Both the position numbers and the translations under genes were made by a program. A stretch of 64,000 nt of DNA from Ceratodon purpureus (taxonomy: Eukaryota; Streptophyta; Bryopsida; Pseudoditrichales; Ditrichaceae): contig CM026433.1 in NCBI GenBank assembly GCA_014871385.1, positions 4,235,573 to 4,299,572 of the forward strand. The letters are read 5' to 3'. Positions within the stretch are counted from its first letter, which is position 1. Each line of letters opens with the position of its first letter. Shown here piece after piece: positions 48,101-60,500 of this stretch. The notes beneath the pieces are model-generated. The model did no database searches and was not told the origin of the DNA. It worked only from the letters and a program-made list of their open reading frames with translations.

Positions 48101-49219
48101 CGTGTTCACAACCACATTCTGGGGTTTCAGGTCGCGATGTGCAACACCTTGATCATGCAGATAGAGCATCCCATGTGCAATTTGCACGATCGTATCAAGT
48201 ACTACAGGAAAGGAAATATTCCCAGCCTTCTCTTCAATTAGATCGGAGAGACTCTTTTCCATAAGCTCCATGGCAATAAAACGATCCCCTCTTAACTCGC
48301 CGTTGCTGCAGCAAAGGAAATTGATGACGCATGGGTGCTTCAGATGAGCCATTATGCCTGCTTCTTTTAGGAATAGACTCTCATATTCCTTTACATGGAA
48401 CTCTTTTTTTGCGCAGGGCATGCCCAGCCATTCGGTGCGATAAACACCACCGTCAGTTGCTCCAACTCCTAGACAAGAGGATAAATTCCCCCACGTCCCC
48501 TCTGGTTCGTGATCCTTCTTCCACAAGATTGCACTGCCTGCGTCTAAAGCAGTGGCCTGAGATTGCTCAGAGGCACAGTCCATCGTCAGGAGTAAATATC
48601 TGGCAAGACACTGCGCCTTGAGAGCTACATTATCGGGCTGTTCACGACCCTCCAGGTTAGCGCCATTCGGATCATTAGCTAGCACTTCTAGCCTCTGTTG
48701 AATTTCTTGTTGGTCTTCCTGGACATCACTGGGGCTTGCGGGCACAAATACTGACACTGAAGGCTGCCGAAGGTCATCTGGGTGGACCTTATCCCATTCT
48801 TGACTGATGCTCTTGGCTTGCTCATAAATTGCGTTGTAACAGAGACCTACCTCCAACAATATCTCTCGAAAAGCATTCTGGTTGTGGCTCTGAGACACGG
48901 CCGCTACCCACCACTCTTTCTCCCCGCAGTTCTGCACGAGCAACTTGGCCTTCTCCAAATATCGGTACAAGTTTTCCAGAGCAGTTTGGAAGTGGTCGGC
49001 AGATGCTGATCCGCAGTGCAAAACAAGCTCTTGAATGTTGTGAGTGGCTTTGGAAAGCTTGGATAACAGATCCTGGCACTGCCTTTGGTTGAGGAATGTC
49101 CCACCGCTTGAAAGAGTCTCCTCTATACTGCGGACAGTTTTTTCGCAGAGATCCAAAAAGTTTGGTGGCTCATGTCCGAGCAGGGTGAACAGCTTGCTCA
49201 ACAAATCCTCTCCAGCCAT
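45185..49219 (-). CDS. HeLo/MLKL-like helical domain, protein kinase, DC1 zinc fingers, novel C-terminus
   Basis: Three exons (49219-47501, 47326-46435, 46209-45185), in phase, 1211 aa. Residues 1-150 are all-helical (LDLCEKTVRSIEETL, LLSKLSKATHNIQELV, WWVAAVSQSHNQNAFREI) and resemble the four-helix HeLo/MLKL N-terminal domain; this is inferred from pattern only. The kinase (about 255-550) looks active: GVGATDGGVY loop, AKKEF lysine, HRDLKPQNVVVN, DFGTSK, RAPEV. Exon 2 carries at least three DC1/C1-like units with paired CxxC and HxxPLxL patterns, starting at CTSCKRA. Exon 3 begins with a charged coiled coil, then a domain I do not recognise (GPRYGLFFTKK, GVCFIFLCEEPGHEHCVPG). The start at MAGEDLL is preferred; an in-frame ATG lies 19 codons upstream. 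Likely a membrane- or immunity-linked signalling kinase; the function is inference. Confidence 0.85.
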
Positions 49220-49892
49220 TTTTACGATGATTTGAAGTCTATCCAGACAACAATCGCTCCTGGATAAACAAAACAAATATCTGCAAACAAAAAACTCATA
49301 AGACCACGTAAGAAATCGGTCAATTGCAAATTCTTAAGCTGAAGCTGATTAGACGTTCGTGGTCACAGCTTATTCTGTTTATGGATCTTTCATCATCCAT
49401 GATGCCGGGCCGTCAGGGCTGGCGTGATCAATTATTAATTTCGAGAGAGGATCCGATAAGCTCCTACAAAATTTGTCCCTAAGTAGCAAAGACTCACTGG
49501 CAAACTGGAAATCAAATCATGGAGCTCAATCTACTACCGCGCAGTGATAGCTAATCACGATATACACATGCGCGGGTCATAATATAGTAACAGATCGAGA
49601 TGGTAGTGATTTGAAAATAAAGCTGCTAATTCTGAGCATATGAGCCACCAGCACTGGCCCCATTGAAAATTTCACCCAGCTGTGTTAGTCCCCCACGACC
49701 CTCGTGATGATTTGAGCCTGCTAAGGATTTACTATCAGTCCACTACAAAGGCATCCCAATCAAAATAGGAAAGCTTGATATTTCATGTACAATATTAGTG
49801 GTGCAAAGTCAAACACGGCCTACCACGTAAGTACTATACAAGCTTTGCAATCTTGTGATATAATACCTTTTAACAAAAATAAGTAAAGTACT

Positions 49893-50130
49893 GCGCCTTC
49901 GGCCAATCAGTTCTTTCCCGAAAAGCAACAGATCCTGGATCAGTTGTACGCCTTTATCCGAAGTCACATTTGAATCGGCATGATCTAGACGAGTCCAGAC
50001 TTTCTCATTCAGAAACTGCTAAATAAGATCAGCCACACTCTTGAAGATGCAAATTTTCGCTTGATATACAATATCTAGAGTTCCGCAGCAGCGCCCCAAA
50101 TGGTCCGTGTACTTGACATCTACAACCTGT
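49893..50130 (-). pseudogene. Decayed coding fragment of unknown family
   Basis: Minus-strand text reads VDVKYTDHLGRCCGTLDIVY and, further on, QFLNEKVWTRLDHADSNVTS and VQLIQDLLLFGKELIGRR, with protein-like composition but interrupted by a stop and with no neighbouring exons. It lies upstream of the kinase gene. Family not recognised. Confidence 0.4.
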
Positions 50131-52177
50131 TAATGAAGCCGCCACTTACATCCAAAATTGTTGTAACGATTCTTACGAACGGCTTCAACAAAGGTTGACA
50201 TGTACAAACAAACAAACTAATCGATCACAGTCACGAACACTAGTGTAAAGAATCGGTGCGTAAGCTAACGTCATAATATCAAAGAGAAGCTGTGTGTTAC
50301 GGCATACCAGCTCAAGCACCTTTCTTCGACTCTTTAGCACTCGATGAAGCTGTCCAGAGGTCTCTACGACAGAACTTTCACCACATTGCTCTACCAAAGG
50401 AAATCAAGATCACTCAAGAAACAAGTAGCTGATGTGGTCTGCGGGGAAGGAACCACTTGGCTAGCTTGTTCCAGGATAGTCTGATGCCTTGGCTTTATAG
50501 TTTGGTGCTGCAGGGGGGTGGACTACTGTTGGTCCTTGCGACCAAGGAACTCTCATTCTTTGACCGTGGATCTGCAGTGGAATATATTTTATTCAAATTT
50601 TGGTTGGTAATGTTCATGAATTTAACGCGGTATACAGTAGAATCACTTACCTCGAGATTCGAGAATCGGTAGCGTTAACAATAATATGCTTCAATTCAGA
50701 GGAGGTGCAGGTCCGCTTCGAGTGTCGCTTCTGTAGCATGACCATAAAATTTTGTTATAATGGCCACTTCCTCCTATTTTGGGCCTTGGCAGCTGGAAAT
50801 AGTATGACTTTGGTAAATCACTGAAAGCCCATGCAGGTGGCATAACTTTATGGTTGGTAAAATCATGTAAGAATTGAATATGAAATTGGAATGTGGCAAA
50901 TACAGTGGACCATTGAAGTGGAATACCGGGAAAGAAATTGACAATTTAAAGATTAAATAAAAACCGATATGAATTAGATGGCCGTAATTTGATCCACCCC
51001 TAGACCTATGTCCATGGGAGACAAATTACAGTTCGAACAACTTAGCGAAGCAAAGTACAACATTCTATAACAATGTCATGTGTGGAGGGCGGCTGGAAGT
51101 GAGAATCCTGTCATTCTTGAGCAGAAGGCGACTCGCGAGAAGGCAAGGAGTAGAGACCCAAGCAGAGCCATTACAAATAACTCAAATTGATTACGAATTA
51201 TTAGTTTGTTTTTTTCATTTTCAAAGTAGCTAAATTATTGAACATCAGAATAATTATAATACGAGGTGTGATTAGGATGCGGGAAATGCTTAAAACTTTT
51301 CTAGACTAATTCCTGGATTTCGCTGGCTGGTGTGATATTTGTACTATTAATTTGACAGTTACCATTTAACCCGGAAAAATACTTTTCTAAACTTGTGGAT
51401 TTCCTCGTCTTCAACCGCATGGTGGCAGCTTCTGCCTGATAAATAAATCTAGTCCGTCCATTCTCAGACTGTGTTGATAAGAGAGGTTTAATTTAAAAGA
51501 TATTTAACATCGATCATGAATATTCATCAGCAAATTTAGAAGAGAGGTTGTTGGAATTGGGTGAACACAAGTTACTGATTCAGATAAACGCGGGATTGGA
51601 AATCCGTTAATGTTGTATTGCTCTCAGAACTATCGCCAAGATCATAAGTTAATTTGTTGCTCTGAAAGCTTTCCTTGCAAGTCAGGATAACTACATGCAT
51701 GGCCCGCGCTGAGCAGGCATTGATTGTAACAGTTCTACAGTCTGCTGAGTTCTACAGTCTGCTGACGTCCAACGCCGGGGGCCAACTCCCGGCTCTCCTT
51801 AGGCAGTGAACAACCGATTCAGAACTGGTCCGGACCAAGAGGAATCCGACTGTTCAATTAAAACAGAGTCCCACGATGTTGCCGCATGGTGATTTCTGCT
51901 CAGTGCACCAGACTTGCTCTGGATATCAAAGCAAAGAAATTCAAGCAAGGACGGGTAAACAGCGTGTCCAAGTAACAATGACGAGTCTCTTAAGGTAGCC
52001 AAGTGCCTCGTCATCTAATTAGTGACGCGCACGAAAGGATAACGAGATTTCTACTGTACTCCCTATCGACTGTCTAGCGAAACCTGGAACGGGATTGGAA
52101 AAATCAGCGGGGAAAGAAGACCCTGTTGAGCTGAATGACTCTAGTCCGACTTTGCGAAATGACTTATTCAGCGGTGT

Positions 52178-52243
52178 AGAATCACTCTGCCAGGTTTGAA
52201 ATTTGGGACTAGAATCACTCTGACAGGTTTGAAAATTGGGACT
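52178..52243. repeat. Two tandem 33-bp copies
   Basis: Copies at 52178-52210 and 52211-52243 start AGAATCACTCTGCCAGGTTT and AGAATCACTCTGACAGGTTT and differ at only two positions. No function seen. Confidence 0.85.
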
Positions 52244-53205
52244 CTCATGAGGTTCGATACGTCCGTCAACAACCAATTTAGAATCATAGATCAACAGTTA
52301 CAGTTCCTTCAACAAAGATCAGGTGACAGCTTGTCGTTGCATTGTGTAGGGATCTTTTATGTTCTTGGTGAGTTGGAAACGCGCCGTAATGTGTCATTGC
52401 CGATTCTTCGCTCCAAACGAGGACGAAATAAGAACCACCATTTACTCAAACTATTGAACTGGCAGGCTAGTTTTTTGCACTATTGAATTCGACGGTTACC
52501 ATTTAACCTCAAAACTATACCATTTGAACATGACCACGAAAGCACTAGACATGCCTTTCAAGCAGACTTCAGCTCCATTCAAAGAGAACTGTAACATAAT
52601 ATGGTAGAGCCGGACCACGATGCACCAGAGATGCTTGCAGGCAAAGAGCACTGTAACATACGGTACAGCCATGCATATTCAACTTACTTTGGCCGAGCAG
52701 AGCCACAAATTTCAACACACGATGCATGATTCCGCTCCACTTGGCTGGAACAGATTCTCAATAAACGACGTACTCGTTGTAATGGTCATTTCCTGCTGAT
52801 TTTGCAGGCCTGATCAGTGTTCGGGAAGATTTTAGGACCTGATATATAATATTATGGTCCATGTGGTTCAGTGTAAGCACGAAAAAGTGGTCCAAAGAGT
52901 GATCCTTGAACCTGAAGGATGAAAATGCTTGTGGAAAGTGATGTTCTGTAACTTCTGTTACACACTTTACAGATCAATGATCATTGTATTATGAATTTGA
53001 ATGCATGTTCTAACATAGAAATGAGTTGGATATTAGATTTTATCATTTTAGTATGGAAAAGTCTTCTAAGAGTTATACGGTATTTTACTATTTTGTTTTA
53101 TTAATGATAGGATCTGTGGTCCTGTCAGATGTCTTGACAAAACTTGAAAGTGACTAAAAATGCAAGATGAATTGAGATTTTGATTGAAATTATTTTTACC
53201 TTGCC

Positions 53206-53663
53206 TTAGGCCCCCTTTAGACTAGAGGTGAAAGGCCGTGAGAAAATAATTTTTAGCCAATGACATGCCTAGAAATTGAGAGGACCAAGAAATGTCACTT
53301 TACATCCAAAATTTCAGCCCAAGGGACGAAATGAGGAGAGAATGACATGGACAACACTTTCATCCTTGGTGGCAACAAAAAGGCACATTTTTTAAGACCC
53401 CGGATTTTTAGTCTGGCCCACCTTTTAAGGTGGGCCTGACTAAAAATCTGGGGGGCCATTTGGCCATAATTCTCACAGCCAATCATTTTTTTTAAAAATA
53501 AATTTTCATAACCCTACATTAGAAAATGTATTAAAAATTTCAGCACATTGTTTGTAGGCCCCTTCTCATTTTACACTATATCTAAAGGACGTCAAAGAAA
53601 GGGTAGTGGCCCTTGGCTGATTTTCTTTACGACGTCTCGTTTCTAGTGCAAAGAGACCCTTAG
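53206..53663. mobile_element. Candidate foldback/MITE element A
   Basis: Ends TTAGGCCCCCTTTAGACTAG on the left and, read inverted, CTAAGGGTCTCTTTGCACTA on the right: imperfect terminal repeats around a non-coding 458-bp body. The middle carries a near-perfect 27-base-arm hairpin (53398-53453). Element B next to it has related ends. Probably a non-autonomous DNA element. Confidence 0.5.
53398..53453. repeat. Long hairpin, 27-base arms, 2-base loop
   Basis: Left arm CCCCGGATTTTTAGTCTGGC plus CCACCTT, right arm its reverse complement with two mismatches. Transcribed, it would form a stable stem close to small-RNA precursor size. Confidence 0.85.
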
Positions 53664-53767
53664 ATACATCCACAAGTAATATTCATTAACAACTTCATGA
53701 TAACAACTTCATGATAGAAGTTCTTTTTTAAATAGAAATAATATCTTCTCAAATCCTAAAATCCACT

Positions 53768-53983
53768 CTTAGGGTCATTTTACACTAGGAACGAAGGTCA
53801 TATTTAGGCCAATGATCACTTTCTATCAATGAGTTGCAAAAACATGATCCAAAGTTTAGCTTCTTAGCCTTCACACTAAAGTCTAAAATTTAGAGGCCAT
53901 CCTCTCTCTTTAAACCTACATAACATTTTTTGGGAGTTTTAGCGCCAAGACGATGCACTCTAATGTAAAACTTGGTCATTTAA
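53768..53983. mobile_element. Candidate MITE element B
   Basis: Starts CTTAGGGTCATTTTACACTA. Its right end (CACTCTAATGTAAAACTTGG) is the approximate inverse of that. The start resembles the inverted right end of element A (GGGTC..TTT..CACTAG). Non-coding, about 216 bp. Confidence 0.4.
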
Positions 53984-54539
53984 TTTTAAATGACCTAAAC
54001 TTCCCAAGAGATACTGTAGATTATTTTCAATGAAATATGCAGATTGAGAAGACAATGGTCTTAAGGTACTAAGGACTAGCCATGGTCCACAAGCCTTGTC
54101 ATGCCATATATTATGGGTTTCAAACCTGAACCAATTTTGTGAGAGATAAATTCATGGCTTTGTGACAAAACCTCCACGAAATACACATTCAACAGGAGGC
54201 CACAATACTACACATTCGTCATACCAGGATACATGATAAGCCGTTATTCCAATACGGCACCATGAATATGAGAGATGAGACCATGGAGCTTTGAGTGCAC
54301 AAGTTCCTTCACAAGAGTTGCTACACTTGACACCATGACTCGACGATCATGGGTAAATCCTCTCAGTTCCGTTCCAGACATGATTGTAGATATCAAAGTA
54401 GCAGCAGAGCTGAATGCCTCATGATGTGCAACACACATAACATAGAATGGCCATTTTAATGAACATGGCGTTGCTAGTACTGTTACAGGGTCCATTTTTT
54501 TGGAATCCATCAGTTTTGGATCAATCAGTGCATGCTTTA

Positions 54540-57500
54540 TTAAGCACTTTTATGTGTATGTTGAGCAACAACAGCGAGAACTCGGTCAATGTGCTGTGGG
54601 CTCCTCTGGTGGTCACGAACACTGCAGAGAACTTCCTCTAATATCTCAGGTTTTTTCACAGCACAAGCCTCCATTACTTTGCACACACCCTCCTGCATTG
54701 TGAAAGAAAATAATTCCCTGTGATTTAATGTTATTTATCCCTGATATGGTCGAGAAATCCTTTCAATAGTTTGATGACCTTGGAAAGCGTATAGTATATT
54801 ACACAAGCTCAACCATATGTTAGTTAAGCTCAAGTTTTTCCTCAGAACGAAGAGCTCAATTGATGTGAAATTTAGCTGGTTTTTCCAGCATACCTGTATG
54901 TGAGGATGCTCGTCATTCATATGAACGACAAGAAATGAAAGAAAATCTCGCACCTGATCACATTCATACAAGTATTAAAGATCTATCAAAACTATTAATA
55001 GAACAAGAATGAATTTTAAAGTTCTTATTTCGATGTTTAGCTAGTGCTTTACTGAATTATTTGCTTTCATACTGGTGTCTTCTGTCTTATGGCTGCCAGC
55101 ATTTTCAAACAACTCAACCTTGACTACTGATTTGCAACATAACAATCATGAAAGCAAGGTTCCTGGTGCTTGTATCTGGGAGCTATAGCCGTTGGATGTG
55201 CGAGCTGAAGACACTTACTTCAGAGTCGCTGAAAGTGGTAGGCATAGTGGTGAAGAACATCGCCACCGCTGGCAAGATGGCTCTGCGAATGAGGTTACTG
55301 CTGTCGTCCATACGCTTCATGAGAACTTTGATGAGCTTCGTTCTGTCTTCATCTGTGAAAAACATCTACCGATGAGACAAAACTACTTAAACTCTAGTGA
55401 AGATATCACATTGGATTCAAGGTGATTTTTAGATTCTGAATATTGCTACGAACCCGACTTGAACTGCAAGCAAATCCAAGATAAGAAAAGCTGAATATCT
55501 TGATAGCGGAGGGAATGAGGTTGTTGAAAACCAGGACAGTAAGAAATTACCACTCAATATGGGACCAGAAACTCGAAAAATCTGGTACATCACGTGAGTA
55601 GTTGCCCGTCGCACATCCAAAAAAAAATCCTCATCTATGCATGTCGTTACAACAGGCAGAAGACCTTCGGGCATTTGCATGATTTCTTGCATGTGTTCCT
55701 GCCATTTCAAAGGCGAGCAGTTGTCAGTTGACAATTGCATAATTGTCTAGTCAATTTCACAAATTTTGTGCATGATCCATTTATCTTAAAAAAAGCGTAT
55801 CTTGCAGAAATTAGTTGAAGTTTGCAAGAGTTCTACCAAGTCTGCTTATGATGCTGTAAAAGTTTACAATGATCCTTGTAAGTAACATGTTTTGCTTTCA
55901 CTATTTGAAAGTTCTCGCTCTAAAATGCATCGGAAAACTACAAATTATACTCAGTATCTAGTGCTTTGTAGAGGTGGAATTATGATGCCAAGGCAGGGGC
56001 GTATTCAACAAACCTGGCTGCACAAGCCTCTTCTTAGAAATGTCCCTAATGCCACCATTGCACCATATCGTACAGAAGCTTCAGTCTGATACAGGTTTCG
56101 CAAGAAAAACGACTCTGATAAGCACACCCCTTACAGAAGCAAGAAGAGAATATTCAATGGAAATCACTTTGTTATCCATTTAATTTCGACAAGTGAGTTC
56201 TACCTTGCTTGCACGCCAAACACCACAAGGTATCAGAAGTTTGCCAATAACGTCCGGAGCAAGAGGTGCCCATGATGATTCCAACTCTTGCTTCTCAAAT
56301 AACTCGTCCAGGAGCTGCTCCAACAGCAGTCACTAAATTAATCTCCTTCATGGACTACCGAGTCGGGAGATTGACCCAGGTGCTACATTTCGATTGAGAT
56401 ATCAGATGACTTCCCAGATTTGTAAAGAAATTATTTTGAGGTCCACAGACTCGTGCACATACCTGCAAGAAGCTGATACGAAGAGCAGGATCTTGATCGT
56501 CTTGCAAGCATACACTAAATAACGGCATCAGTGACTCCAAATGAGGACCTACCTGCAGATCGTATTTCTTCATTTGCTGAGAAGGGTCCATTGATCAGGA
56601 TTGGAGAATGAAGCGTCCAGAATGTAGATTTTAGATAGCGGACGTGATTTGGATTGCAAGGATGTTACGTACAGTTTCGTTGGCATTTCGCATAAAAGTT
56701 TGAAACACACGTTTCTCTGGCAAGCTTGGAGAGCAGCCTGTGTGACCAGCAGTAACGATGTCCAACATGCTCTGAACGTGCTGCACATAAAGGTCTCGAG
56801 AGGATTCCATTCCCAACGCTTGCGCAAGATCTTCAAGAACCTGACCTGATCTCTTTTGGAGTTCTGCATCCCCTTCAACACTTTGAAGCTGCAATCGCCA
56901 AAAAGTTTAACAAACATAAATTTCTGAAAAAGGATGATAAGAACATAAAGGATATAGGTAAAGACATAAAAGAAACTGGTTACCTGAAGGAGCAAAATGA
57001 AGATCTTGAAGGATGAGGTCTTGCACAACGCTCCAGCAACTTGAATCAAATTAGTCACCACTGAAAGAAGCTGCCACGTAAACGAACTATATCATATGTA
57101 AATTCTGCAACTTCTCAGTTACTGCCTCAGGATAGGCAATTATCAGAATTGGTAAGACAGGTAAGGACGAATGGTTGACAATCAGCAATAAATTTTTCCA
57201 GCAGAAGTTGCAAGCCCTATTATTATTTCAAATAATCGTTATAACGAAAGATGGTCAATAGGCAATGTGATTTTCCAAGGCCTGGAGACTTAGGAAAACA
57301 AATTCTTAGTGTGACGTACTGTCCAGAGGCTTACATTCAATTAAGTTGTAAGAACGCAGATCTTTTCACTAGTGATTAACTATACCTATACTGACAATAC
57401 CCAAGATTGAAGCATAAGAGAGGAACATTAAAGCGCATCAAAGCAGTACTACAGCACAAGTTTGTACAAATAATTAGTTAATCTACCTGATTCTGAACAG

Positions 57501-60500
57501 CAGAATGGTCACTGCAGCATACTTCTTTTTCGTAGAGCTTATCACAAATCTGTGCATCCAAAAACTTGCACATGTTCATTCATAGCCCAGGATGAGTTCA
57601 ATGCACTTCTATGTGGCGATGAGTTTGAGGCAACAGAAAGGGATTCTTATAAGAGTAGGATATCCCGTAAGCATTGGAGAAAAACATCAGCAAGTCACTC
57701 TCAAAATTTTAGACATGCATTTTAAGTAGTGGAGTGATACTGATGAACTATGGTGATAGCGAACCTTCACAACATGCTTCTCCTCTATTGCTTTACGAGG
57801 CGTGCCATACAGAAATGCAGCAGTAACAACAAGCGCATTTGCTCTCTGTAAAACAAACAAAAAAACAATCAAGAGGGCAGAAACTGCATCACAGACAGTG
57901 TTGAAACGTGAATGAGTCTAAAATTTAGAGGTGCAGTTATGACTTTGCATTATAAGCATCTTGGTGATTAAAATACCTGTGCTTGACTTGTTTTTGTGTT
58001 ACCCAAAGGTTTTAAAACCAAAGCCAGCCATTTTCTTGGAGGCACATAAAACCCGACAATATGTATGGTAGCAACAACTCGTTTTGCAACTTTTACATCA
58101 TCATCCCCTACTGCACTGCACTGACGCACCAAAATTATCAGATCACGTGTCATTTGAATCTTACAAGGTCGTTTGCGGCAAGTAACTGTGAGACATTAGT
58201 GCAAAATACATGTCTACGAGACCTTGAAAAAAAGCATACCGTCTTACACAGCATAGAAACGATTCTCTCAAAATGCTTCTATCAAAAGAGATTTATATAA
58301 CAAGCATAAAACCAGACATTTCCAAGAGATAATGGGAGACCTGAAGAAGGCTGGAACCAGTATATCAAGATTATCCTTTGCGAGTACCTCTGCCAATACC
58401 TGTAGATTCACAAATAAGACGGGATTCAGGAAGAACTCAAAATGAGAATTGATAAGTGCTCACTGCCTACTCTCAGACACACCTGATAAGGGAAAGATAA
58501 CGAACCATAAGAGTGTGAAGCATACGAGCGGCACATAATCGAGTTGGGGTAGTCCATTGCTTAAGCTCTTTTAGGACTGGTTCAATCATTGGTCTCAAGA
58601 ACGCCTGTCAACGCAACCCAAGTGCAGCAAGTCAGGCCCTTGGAGAGTCTTTCAGACGATAATTAACTTGCAGTGAAAGTGCTGAAATTGAGTACCTTAG
58701 GATTAAAAGCAATTACAGGCATATTCAAAAACAGCACAAGAATTGTATCCAAGCTGAACACGTGTGCTAGATGTAATGTCTTAAACGCTTATCAAGAAAA
58801 TCTCGAGAAAGCAAGTTGAAAATACGCATGCAAGAACAAATATGAACATCCATAGGAGTAGATACCTCAACCATGAGCCGACACCCAGCGCTGGGTCTGC
58901 CTTGGTAAGGCTTCGGCAGCTGGAGTGTCTCCTCACCTGCATCCCCACTATCCAGCTTTTTTACCGCTCCTTCATCCGTAATCTCACTCGTACCCTTCTT
59001 CTGATCTTCCTTTGGAGATGGACTTACAGTGCTTTCTGTAATCCCACCCTCGTTTCCCTTGAGTTCCTGATTGGTTAAGATATGCAAGCCACTAGCGCCA
59101 CTTGCTCCTCCTTCTGTTGAATGTTCTCCCTTGCTGTCCACGGCCTCAATTCTTGTTCCAGGAGCATTAATCCCAAGTTGTGCGTCTGAGAGGACAGTGG
59201 ATTCCAACACCTTATTTTCAGGCCTGGGTTGAGACTCTTCGACTGGTAGAACCGAGACACAACCTTCGTTCTTCGTGGTTTCTTCAGTATCCACACTTAA
59301 TGTATGAGGCGAAATATGTGGTTGGTCCGAATCAGAATCTAGTGCCTCATTATCAGGTTCTCTACAGTCGTTGGAGAGCTGCAAATCAGTGTCACCTATC
59401 TCCTCCGCTGACGTACTTCCCTCAGCCATCTCTTTCTCCATCCAACCGGTTTGTGACCTCAGTGATTGATAAAGGGAGATTTCTGGAGAAGAACGTAAAC
59501 AATAGGAGACGGAAAATTATGAGAAAAGTGATTCTGATGAACTAAGATTGAGAATCCACAGAATTTTATTTTTTCCACTGAGTGCCAACTTTCTGTCATT
59601 ATGGTGCGCAGTAGAAGCTTCCTTTGTTGTTTACCTTGCGAGGTGCTGCTAGACAAGGTGGGCTTTCTAGTATCGTTATCTGTTTGGGACCTTCGTTGTT
59701 CTTCCTGCTGTTTTTCGCGCATCTCTCTTTCGTACCTCTCTTGACATTTCCTATCCTCCTCCATTACCTTTTCCATGATCTTTGCATCCTCTTCTGCGGT
59801 ATTATAGCGTTTGCCTCCAGGTCCCTGACGCAAGAAGAAGACAGCATCATGAATTACTTTCCTTCACAGGTGGACTGAACATACCTGAACCCATCTGTTT
59901 ATAATATATAAACTTACGAAACCTATATTTCTAAAACCATTAGCATTATGAATATGAATCCAGAAACACTTTTCGTCACATCCACACATACCTGTCTAAC
60001 CCTGGTATCTAGATGATCAATGAATTTCTTATAAATCTCGCCTATGCCTTCAAGTTTCTCATAAGTTGATGTGGCTATGTCAAGGCAGTCATCTGTTACG
60101 CCCAGCAAGAGAAGAGGAAGAAGTTCGGGGAGGTGGAAGCGCGGAATTTTTCCAGAGAGAACGGCTTGATGAATCTCCTCACCACTCATCGCTCTCAACT
60201 TGTAATTAAGCCAGTTAGCAACACTGGCAAAATATAGCTGCACCATAAACCGAACTACAAATATATCAGTTTTTGGGTAAATACTACTCCCTCCATTTTA
60301 AGGCTACCTTCGATAACAGGTGTGATCATTATTCACCAGGTCACTTGGCATGTCAGTTCTTGTGTCCTCCAAGCTACATGCATCCGACTGCTTGAAGTGA
60401 AAATGGCAGGGAAAATGATTATTTGTTGAGAGACTTCTGGCAGCCAAAGCAATGTTTTTGAATTAAACCTAATGGATAAGTTAAACTTCGCAGACCAAGA

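Larger units (their letters stand above)
49220..54539. other. Non-genic region upstream of the kinase and downstream of DNAAF5
   Basis: No intact gene. Begins with the kinase promoter/leader. Contains a decayed coding fragment (49893-50130), small direct repeats (two 17-base copies at 51731-51764; two 33-base copies at 52178-52243), two inverted-repeat elements (53206-53663, 53768-53983) and the probable DNAAF5 3' UTR (about 54240-54539). A block GTTACCATTTAACC recurs at about 51358 and 52493. Confidence 0.5.

Noticed and set aside
54244-54510. 88-codon minus-strand frame after the DNAAF5 stop
   Set aside because: It lies just downstream of a convincing DNAAF5 C-terminus and has no acceptor in phase; most likely 3' UTR.
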